Source: Gemmatimonadota bacterium
GTDB lineage: Bacteria > Latescibacterota > UBA2968 > UBA8231
Length of the DNA stretch: 11,841 nt
Assembly: GCA_002712305.1 (NCBI GenBank)
Contig: PATE01000058.1
Coordinates: forward strand, 19,527-31,367
Direction: 5' to 3'
The translations under genes were made by a program, and so were the position numbers. The notes below the pieces were generated by a model. The model made no database searches. It worked only from the letters and a program-made list of their open reading frames with translations, and had not been told where the DNA came from. Below, one piece after another: positions 6,796 to 11,841 of this stretch; within the stretch, counting starts at the first letter, position 1; each line of letters opens with the position of its first letter.

Positions 6796-8244
6796 ATGAC
6801 CATTCCTGAGGATTTCGTATCCGAGGAGATGATCCTCAACTATCACTTGATGCACCCCGGCGGCGACAGCGCACCGGGTGATCCGAATGCCGCCTTCTGC
6901 CTCGATGAGACCTATCACCTGCACTACATCCTGCAGCACCCCTTCAAGGATGGTCGTTCCTTTTCGTTCGTGCATGTCACGAGCCCCGATCTGCTGCACT
7001 GGACGTGGCAGAAGACGAAACTTCAGCCCTCCTTCACGGGCCACGGCATGTTCAGCGGTACTGGATTGGTCACCCTCGAAGGCCAGCCGGCGGCGATCTA
7101 CCACGGTCAGGCGTCGGGGTGGAATCAGATCGCCATCGCCGATGATCGTTCTCTCTCGACTTGGCAGAAGCCTTACGCTGTCCAACCCATGAAGAGACAG
7201 GGCGAGGCTGCGCAGATGCACCACTGGGATCCGGATTGCTTTCTGATCGGAAACACGTACTACGCCATATCGGGAGGCCGGGATCAGCCCCTGATCAAGT
7301 CAGATGATCTGCATAGCTGGACTCTGGTGGGCGATTTCCTGCGTCACGAATTGCCGGACGCCGCGATCGGCGAAGACATCTCCTGTCCAAACTTCTTCCC
7401 CCTCGATGGGCGCTGGGTGCTGCTGTGCATCAGCCATCCCATGGGCTGTCGCTACTACATCGGTGACTGGGATGTCGATGCAGAGCAATTCGTACCCGAA
7501 TCTCATGGGCGCATGAACTGGCGCCGACCGAATCAGAGCATCTACGAAACCACCTATCGGGACTTCTTTGCCCCCGAGAGTGTGCTCACTCCCGATGGTC
7601 GACGGGTGATGTGGGCCTGGTTGGCCACCCTCGATGGCGTCGAGCAGCGGTCGATGCAGAGCCTGCCACGGGAATTGAGTCTCGGCGACGAAGGACAGCT
7701 ACGGATTCGTCCACTGCGGGAGCTCGAGTCCTTGCGGACGGACGCGCAGGTGATGTCCGATGTCCAGATCACACCGCCGGAAGCCTCCCACGGCAACTGG
7801 GCCACCCAGAAGATCGCGACATTGCAAGGTGACACTTATGAAATCCGGATCTCCGTAGACAGATCCCAGGCGACGCGCAAACGCTTCGGCGTGCAGTTGT
7901 TCGCCGACGATGATCATCCGGGCCTGGAGGTCATGCTGACGCCCGAAACGGGATCATTGCGTGTGGGAGAGACGGAGGCGCCCTTCGCCGTGGCCGATCT
8001 GCCCGAGGACGAGGACATCGACCTACGCATCTTCATCGACAAGTACCTGGTGGAGGTCTTCATCAACGATCGTCAGGCCGTCGTCGCCAGCTTCCTCGAC
8101 TACCGGATCGCCAACCAGCTGAGAGGCTACACCTATGGCGACCCCACCGTGTTCAGGCAGATCGAGATCTGGAAGATGAAGAGCACGAATCAGGGGTTGC
8201 TCGAGGCACGAGAGCATCGGATCTGGGAGCCGGACACGACGTAG
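6796..8244 (+). CDS. GH32-like glycoside hydrolase family protein
   Basis: A 482-residue protein of the GH32 (sucrose/fructan hydrolase) fold, lacking a signal peptide and so probably cytoplasmic. The five-bladed propeller part shows degenerate forms of the GH32 blocks. The nucleophile block is GDPNAA with Asp29 (usually WMNDPNG), FSGTG (86-90) replaces FSGS, HWDPD with Asp145 replaces RDP, and GEDISCPNFFPL (192-203) replaces WECPDLFPL, with Glu193 as the nearest acid/base candidate. Strong family marks follow: QSLPRELSL...LRIRPLRELESLR (288-314) and, in the C-terminal beta-sandwich, IDKYLVEVFIND (414-425). The start at ATG 6796 is five bases after the dehydratase stop; the frame is open upstream only inside that gene. 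Substrate may be a fructoside or another furanoside; the altered motifs make fructan hydrolysis uncertain. Confidence 0.85.
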   Translation: MTIPEDFVSEEMILNYHLMHPGGDSAPGDPNAAFCLDETYHLHYILQHPFKDGRSFSFVHVTSPDLLHWTWQKTKLQPSFTGHGMFSGTGLVTLEGQPAAIYHGQASGWNQIAIADDRSLSTWQKPYAVQPMKRQGEAAQMHHWDPDCFLIGNTYYAISGGRDQPLIKSDDLHSWTLVGDFLRHELPDAAIGEDISCPNFFPLDGRWVLLCISHPMGCRYYIGDWDVDAEQFVPESHGRMNWRRPNQSIYETTYRDFFAPESVLTPDGRRVMWAWLATLDGVEQRSMQSLPRELSLGDEGQLRIRPLRELESLRTDAQVMSDVQITPPEASHGNWATQKIATLQGDTYEIRISVDRSQATRKRFGVQLFADDDHPGLEVMLTPETGSLRVGETEAPFAVADLPEDEDIDLRIFIDKYLVEVFINDRQAVVASFLDYRIANQLRGYTYGDPTVFRQIEIWKMKSTNQGLLEAREHRIWEPDTT

Positions 8245-8270
8245 AACCCTGCCGGTCGTTGGCTCCCCCG

Positions 8271-8855
8271 CTACTCGTACTTCAGACTCTCCACCGGCTT
8301 CCTCAGCGCCGCACGAGCCCATTGTGTAGCCACTGTAGCCAGCGCCAGGGCGAGCAGAAAAATCGCCGGGCCGGCCACGACACCCGCCGTCAACTCTGCC
8401 CGGTTCGGATACATACCCATCCACCAGTCGTTGAAGAATACCGCCCCCGGGAGGGCGATCACGACGGAGATCGCCACGAGCATGGCTTGTTCTCGAGATA
8501 ACAGACACGACCAGACTCTGCGCTGTTGCCCCGATGGACTTGCGGATCCCCATCTCCTTGATCCTCGCCTCCGCTGCATAACCGGCGATTCCCAGCAGCC
8601 CGAGACACGCGATCATGACCGCCAGCAGGGCGATGACGCGCATGATCGCCCGCGTGTCCTGCAACCCGCGCACGGTCCCCTCGTCTTCGATGTGCTGAGT
8701 GAAAGTCACGCCTTCGAAGGGACGCATGAGACCATATCCCTTCCAGATCTGCCGCAGACTCGCGAGGACCGCCTCCTCCTCCCCAGGTATTACCCGGAGA
8801 TTGACGAAAGACAGTCCACCTTCGCGGGCCAGGAGCACGGCGGCGTCCTCCATGT
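8271..8855 (-). pseudogene. C-terminal remnant of a MacB/FtsX-type ABC transporter permease, frameshifted
   Basis: The minus strand encodes the last third of an FtsX/MacB-like permease of the type with four TM segments and a large periplasmic domain. It covers the end of the periplasmic part (SFVNLRVIPGEEEAVLASLRQIW, PFEGVTFTQHI), TM segment VIALLAVMIACLGLLGIAGY, the conserved cytoplasmic loop EARIKEMGIRKSIGAT, and then, one frame over, SREQAMLVAISVVIALPGAV, a further TM (FLLALALATVATQ) and the terminal ALRKPVESLKYE. The change of frame lies around 8490-8510, consistent with a one-base indel. The first about 500 or more residues of such a permease are absent; instead the frame runs into a secreted-protein N-terminus. 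No ATPase partner gene is present. A non-functional remnant is likely. Confidence 0.75.
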
Positions 8856-9120
8856 CGATCGAGATCGGTGAGATTGACCCTAATACCACCGTCATCACGC
8901 CACTCGTCGTGGTGATTGACGGATGGTTCTCGACCCACAACGGCGTCGTCGATGTAGCAGATCCATAGATGGAAAACGTGATTTCGTGGGATCCGTCAGC
9001 GGCGGCAATGCCCGCACTGTCTGCGAGGGTTGCCTGGTAGGTCATCGTCTGCGGAACTTGCGCTTGGACGACACCGAGCAGGGATGCAGACACGACGGCA
9101 GCCAGAAGGCGAATACGCAT
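8850..9120 (-). pseudogene. N-terminal fragment of a secreted protein fused to the permease remnant
   Basis: The ATG at 9120 has a strong ribosome-binding site (AGGA, five bases before it) and a clear Sec signal peptide: MRIR, a hydrophobic run LLAAVVSASLLGVV, then cleavage after AQA near residue 20. The next about 65 residues (VPQTMTYQATLADSAG, HEITFSIYG, PLWVENH, GVMTVVLGSISPI) form a beta-rich motif seen at the N-terminus of many secreted repeat or tail-fibre-like proteins. At about residue 85-92 (near 8850) the frame passes without a stop into permease sequence (LLAREGGLSFVNLRV). Families with this N-terminus normally continue quite differently, so this is the truncated 5' end of a gene joined to another by deletion or misassembly. 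The in-frame fused ORF would be expressed as a chimera until the frameshift near 8500. Confidence 0.6.
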
Positions 9121-9247
9121 GGAGTTCCTCGACCGAAGAGATGGGGAGATCCCGGATCAAGGTCCTCGTGCGAGATTCGTACCACGGGTGTTTTGGGCCG
9201 TTCTTAGAGAGAAATGGCCGCTCAGAGTCTCCTATTCGGCCGTCGAT

Positions 9248-9273
9248 GCGCGGAATCGCGCGCGATTCCGCGC
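9248..9273. repeat. 26-base perfect palindrome
   Basis: The arms GCGCGGAATCG and CGATTCCGCGC flank a CGCG centre, so the whole 26 bases equal their own reverse complement. As RNA or single-stranded DNA this gives an 11-base-pair stem with a four-base loop. It could be half of a bidirectional terminator, a dyad operator, or a unit of a dispersed palindromic repeat. No second copy is present in the window. Confidence 0.75.
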
Positions 9274-9277
9274 CTGT

Positions 9278-9300
9278 CACGCGAATTCGCGTGGTTTTTG
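9278..9300 (+). terminator. 16-base perfect palindrome followed by a T-tract
   Basis: CACGCGAATTCGCGTG (9278-9293) is a perfect palindrome, followed on the plus strand by GTTTTTG and a little further GTTTTG. The shape resembles a rho-independent terminator on the plus strand, but no complete plus-strand gene ends nearby; the closest upstream plus-strand gene is the GH32-like gene, more than 1 kb away. It lies four bases after the 26-base palindrome and shares the CGCGAAT/ATTCGCG core, so the two may form one element. Confidence 0.45.
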
Positions 9301-9423
9301 CTCGTTTTGTGCAAGTCAGTAAGGACCATGCGCTCAGACTGCGCGTTCGCTATTTTCGAGTTTCGAACCACGAAAAGACCAGACCGCGGATCATTCAGTC
9401 AGACAGGAGTGGACGTGTAGCTC

Positions 9424-10398
9424 ATGCCGGCATTGAATCCAGCACAGCTCGAGCAATTCCATATGCAGGGTTATGTCGTCGTTGAGGATTTGATCGACAC
9501 GGAGCGTGTGATCGCCCCCGTCATCGCCGAATACGAGGGGGTCCTCGATCGACTGGCCGACGAACTTCATGCCGACGGCACGATTGCCTCAGCCTATGAA
9601 GACCTACCCTTTCAGGAGCGACTCACGCGAGTCTATCACGAGAGTGGCAAGGTCCACGCCCAGTATTTCGACTTCAGTCTCCCCCAGGGCAACGTTCAGC
9701 CAGACACGCCGTTCTGGGCGGGTCCTGCCGTCTTCAACACCCTGATCGATGAAGATCTACTCGACGCTGTGGAGTCCATCGTTGGACCGGAGATTTACTC
9801 CAATCCCGTTCAGCATGTGCGCCTCAAGCCACCCGAGCACCTGACACCGAAGAACCCCGATACGGGTCTGCCTCAACTCGGTGTCACACCCTGGCACCAG
9901 GACAATGGCGTCGTGTTGCCCGAAGCCGATGAGAGTGAGATTCTGACCGTGTGGTTTTCGCTGACCGATGCCCTCGTCGAGCACGGCTGTCTACACGTTT
10001 TTCCTGGCAGCCATCGAAGCGGCCTGCTGCATCACTGCCGTCGACCCGGCGGCCTGTCCGTCGCCGAACCCCAGATGCCGTCGCAGGAACCGGTCGTGTT
10101 ACCCATGAAGGCGGGCGACGTTCTGTTCCTCACGCAGCTGACTTGTCACGGTTCGCTGTCGAATGTGAGCGACACCGTGCGTTGGAGCTTCGACCTGCGC
10201 TATCAGCCGACGGGGAACCCCACGGGACGGCCTGCCTTCCCCGGCTTCGTCGCCCGCAGTCGGTCTCGCCCCGAAACCGAATTGCGCGACCCGGCACAAT
10301 GGGAACAGTTGTGGCGGAACACACGCGATCGCATGTCCAGAGACCAGGAGAATGATCCCTTCAATCGCTGGTCGGTGGACGACGAGGTCTGCGCCTGA
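9424..10398 (+). CDS. Phytanoyl-CoA dioxygenase (PhyH) family protein
   Basis: A 324-residue non-heme iron(II)/2-oxoglutarate dioxygenase of the PhyH family, cytoplasmic. The iron facial triad is His158-x-Asp160 in TPWHQDN and distal His242 in LTCHGS. Arg253, eleven residues after His242, fits the 2-oxoglutarate-binding Arg. The HVFPGSHRSGLL segment (191-202) and the N-terminal QFHMQGYVVVEDLID (11-25) are typical of the family. Members hydroxylate varied small molecules and lipids; the substrate cannot be read from sequence. The ATG at 9424 is right at the family N-terminus. The gene stands alone, with the palindrome region upstream and a convergent aldo/keto reductase downstream. Codon use and composition look like its neighbours. 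Confidence 0.93.
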   Translation: MPALNPAQLEQFHMQGYVVVEDLIDTERVIAPVIAEYEGVLDRLADELHADGTIASAYEDLPFQERLTRVYHESGKVHAQYFDFSLPQGNVQPDTPFWAGPAVFNTLIDEDLLDAVESIVGPEIYSNPVQHVRLKPPEHLTPKNPDTGLPQLGVTPWHQDNGVVLPEADESEILTVWFSLTDALVEHGCLHVFPGSHRSGLLHHCRRPGGLSVAEPQMPSQEPVVLPMKAGDVLFLTQLTCHGSLSNVSDTVRWSFDLRYQPTGNPTGRPAFPGFVARSRSRPETELRDPAQWEQLWRNTRDRMSRDQENDPFNRWSVDDEVCA

Positions 10399-10408
10399 CG
10401 GCAGACCC

Positions 10409-10443
10409 GCAGGGCATCGCACGCGGGATGCAGCGAGCCCTGC
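10409..10443. terminator. Hairpin between the convergent PhyH and AKR genes
   Basis: GCAGGGC (10409-10415) pairs with GCCCTGC (10437-10443), and inside it GCATC (10414-10418) pairs with GATGC (10427-10431), sharing two bases and leaving a small asymmetric bulge. It lies in the 57-base gap between the two convergent stop codons, where a bidirectional terminator is expected. There is no T-tract, so factor-independent termination is not certain. Confidence 0.45.
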
Positions 10444-10455
10444 TCGACGTGAGTG

Positions 10456-11436
10456 TTACAGGAAGCTCTGGTGCCTGAACGGTGCCGAGACCTCGTCCAA
10501 CGCCTGTTTGACGTCTTCCCCCAGAGTCCATCCCACCGCCCCAATCACATCGTTGATCTGTTCGATCGTATCGCTGCCGGAGATCGCGATGGTGACCTCC
10601 GGTTGGGACAGCACCCAGGCGAAGGCCAGTTGTGCCGGCGATTTGCCAACCTCTCCTGCCAGTCGAATCAACGTGCGAATCGTGTCCCCTGCCGGACCTT
10701 CCATGACCCGCTGATACGCATCTGGCATTCGTGTCGCCCAGAGAGATCCGTCCGGCGGCGGCTGATCGGGTACATAGGAACCCGTAAGCAACCCCACAGC
10801 GAGGGGGCTGTAAGCCATGGCGCCGAGTCCCTGATCGCGGATCAGACCGAACATTTCGGTCTCCAATCCACGGTTGAGGAGACTGTAGGGGTTCTGCACA
10901 CACATGAAGGGGGTTGTCGTCAGGCCATCGGCGACCCACAGAGACTTGCACACCTGCCACGCGGCGAAATTACAGCAGCCGATGTAGCGAACCTTGCCAC
11001 TGCGAACCACATCTTCGAGGGCACGCATCGTCTCCTCGAGAGGTGTTTCATCATCGAAAACATGCACGAGATAGACATCGATGTAGTCCGTATCGAGACG
11101 GGTCAACGATTGCTCGATGGCGCGCATGATATGCCCCCTCGAGAGCCCGGCATCATTGGGACCTGCGCCCATTCGACTGGCCACTTTTGATGTGATGACC
11201 ACATCGCCCCGGCGCCCCTTGAGCGCCTTTCCCAGAATGACCTCTGACTGCCCGGCACTCTCGGGTACATCGAGCATGCCATACACGTTGGCACAGTCGA
11301 TCAGGTTGATCCCCAGATCCAGCGTATGCTCGATCATGTGTTGAGCCACGGCAGGATTGTCCTGTCCACGCAGCCCGAGGCCGAGCGCCAGCGGGCTGAC
11401 CTTGAGACCCGCAGACCCGAAGTTGACGTATTCCAC
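10456..11436 (-). CDS. Aldo/keto reductase
   Basis: A 326-residue NAD(P)H-dependent aldo/keto reductase with the TIM-barrel signatures. The catalytic tetrad is Asp47 and Tyr52 (LIDCANVYG), Lys84 (ITSKV) and His125 (VYLVHVF). The N-terminal MEYVNFGSAGLKVSPLALG hairpin, LDTDYIDVYLVH, VRYIGCCNF, QNPYSLLNR and the cofactor segment AISGSDTIEQINDVIGA (284-300) match the group of AKRs related to voltage-gated-channel beta subunits and YghZ-like enzymes. The substrate is not determinable; a sugar or sugar-derived aldehyde fits the neighbourhood. The start is GTG at 11436, because homology begins exactly there and GGAG lies ten bases upstream; the frame is open to 11676, but that extension is not protein-like. 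It is convergent with PhyH and divergent from the Gfo/Idh gene. Confidence 0.93.
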   Translation of the reverse strand: MEYVNFGSAGLKVSPLALGLGLRGQDNPAVAQHMIEHTLDLGINLIDCANVYGMLDVPESAGQSEVILGKALKGRRGDVVITSKVASRMGAGPNDAGLSRGHIMRAIEQSLTRLDTDYIDVYLVHVFDDETPLEETMRALEDVVRSGKVRYIGCCNFAAWQVCKSLWVADGLTTTPFMCVQNPYSLLNRGLETEMFGLIRDQGLGAMAYSPLAVGLLTGSYVPDQPPPDGSLWATRMPDAYQRVMEGPAGDTIRTLIRLAGEVGKSPAQLAFAWVLSQPEVTIAISGSDTIEQINDVIGAVGWTLGEDVKQALDEVSAPFRHQSFL

Positions 11437-11492
11437 CTTGTGCTTGCTCCGAATGGTTTTTGAATTGAACGGACGCCCAACAGATGACACGT

Positions 11493-11504
11493 GGGTGATC
11501 ACCC
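11493..11504. promoter_or_regulatory. Palindromic operator candidate between divergent AKR and Gfo/Idh genes
   Basis: GGGTGATCACCC is a perfect 12-base palindrome, with CAC and GTG outside it as a looser extension. It lies in the 192-base gap between divergent oxidoreductase genes, about 57 bases from the AKR start and 125 from the Gfo/Idh start. This placement suits a shared dimeric repressor site, but no regulator gene is in the window. Confidence 0.35.
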
Positions 11505-11628
11505 GTGGGGGAGGGTATGCTATGCGAACGGGCCACGGGCTGACAAGGATGCTCGTCCCCTTGCCACAAGGCCAGCGGCCCTCCATAATGCCCAACCTAT
11601 CCTCACTCAAACACTGCCGGAATTTCAG

Positions 11629-11841
11629 ATGGAAGAGGTACGCATCGCCGTCGTCGGCCTGGGTCACCGCGCCCACGCCTGGATTCGTTTGCTTCAGCGG
11701 ATCAGCGGATACCGGATCGTGGCCGTGTGTGACCCCATCGAAGCGCTTCTCGAACCCGCCCGCGCAGCGATCGAGTACGGCGGGGGGGTCAATGGCGGGG
11801 CGCCGACACTGACGAACACGTCGGTGGCGGGGGATGGGGGG
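11629..11841 (+). CDS. Gfo/Idh/MocA family oxidoreductase, N-terminal part, cut by window end
   Basis: Seventy-one codons without a stop, running off the end. The N-terminus EEVRIAVVGLGHRAHAWIRL holds the Rossmann dinucleotide-binding GxGxxA-like turn (here GLGHRAH), followed by YRIVAVCDPIE, where Asp ends the second strand, as expected in the Gfo/Idh/MocA family of NAD(P)-dependent sugar and inositol oxidoreductases. The ATG at 11629 fits the family start, though no strong ribosome-binding site precedes it. The last about 25 codons (from 11780) become glycine-rich and unlike the family, in a region full of G-runs, so the end of the sequence may contain base errors. It is divergent from the AKR gene. 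Confidence 0.75.
   Translation, partial: MEEVRIAVVGLGHRAHAWIRLLQRISGYRIVAVCDPIEALLEPARAAIEYGGGVNGGAPTLTNTSVAGDGG

Larger units (their letters stand above)
9121..9423. promoter_or_regulatory. Non-coding divergent region upstream of the PhyH gene
   Basis: This 303-base region separates the minus-strand secreted-protein fragment from the plus-strand dioxygenase. I find no convincing gene or tRNA in it. It holds two adjacent perfect palindromes (9248-9273 and 9278-9293), a T-rich stretch after the second, a short inverted repeat TTTTCG/CGAAAA (9353-9358 and 9371-9376), and AGGAG at 9405-9409, which is 14 bases before the dioxygenase ATG and thus rather distant for a ribosome-binding site. Confidence 0.5.

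Noticed and set aside
8023-8270. Continuation of the minus-strand fused frame from 8271 to 8023
   Set aside because: It lies antisense to the GH32-like gene and in a different frame from the real permease C-terminus, which ends at 8271; its residues are a shadow.
9030-9485. 151-residue plus-strand open frame across the palindrome region
   Set aside because: It is arginine-rich without family resemblance, runs through the palindromes and overlaps the start of the PhyH gene in another frame; G+C-rich non-coding DNA often gives such frames.
11437-11676. 80-residue N-terminal extension of the aldo/keto reductase
   Set aside because: It is not protein-like, overlaps the Gfo/Idh start, and the GTG at 11436 has a proper ribosome-binding site and begins at the family N-terminus.
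10456-11841. Possible toxin-antitoxin, defence or CRISPR components near the right end and elsewhere
   Set aside because: All substantial frames resolve to metabolic enzymes; no repeat-spacer pattern, nuclease, integrase or transposase signature was found in any part of the window.

Overview
The window is G+C-rich bacterial DNA with closely packed genes on both strands. I see no rRNA, tRNA, CRISPR array, insertion sequence or phage gene. The gene set is two short-chain dehydrogenases, an enolase-superfamily dehydratase, a divergent GH32-type protein, a PhyH-type dioxygenase, an aldo/keto reductase and the start of a Gfo/Idh/MocA oxidoreductase. Together these suggest an uncultured sugar-acid or polysaccharide-degrading heterotroph with many paralogues of such enzymes, of the Latescibacterota/Poribacteria kind. 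The taxon is inferred from gene content only. A D-alanine--D-alanine ligase shows that the organism makes peptidoglycan.

Layout. 116-2819 (minus): a tight three-gene operon, ddl, then a DUF445 membrane protein, then a mannonate-oxidoreductase-type SDR. Both junctions are 4-base ATGA overlaps. 3002-4477 (plus): a second SDR followed by a metal-dependent cyclase/hydrolase. 4517-5167 (plus): a damaged locus whose first part is the Tat-signal N-terminus of a class V aminotransferase, frameshifted at a GGGG run and missing most of its body, followed by an open frame I cannot identify. 5230-5442 (minus): a 70-residue coiled-coil plus single-TM protein. 5588-8244 (plus): a two-gene operon of a mandelate-racemase-type dehydratase and a GH32-like protein. 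8271-9120 (minus): a second composite locus, where a secreted-protein N-terminus runs in frame into the C-terminal third of a MacB/FtsX-type permease that is itself frameshifted. 9121-9423: a non-coding region with two adjacent perfect palindromes. 9424-10398 (plus): PhyH-type dioxygenase. 10456-11436 (minus): aldo/keto reductase. 11629-end (plus): 5' part of a Gfo/Idh/MocA oxidoreductase.

The intact enzymes are consistent with uptake and breakdown of sugars and sugar acids: glycoside release by the GH32-like protein, dehydration of an aldonate by the enolase-superfamily member, and redox steps by SDR, AKR and Gfo/Idh enzymes. No substrate is proven. I found no convincing new defence or mobile system. 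The best second-look items are the paired palindromes at 9248-9293, the two composite broken loci, the altered catalytic motifs in the GH32-like protein, and the unusual ddl-DUF445-SDR operon.
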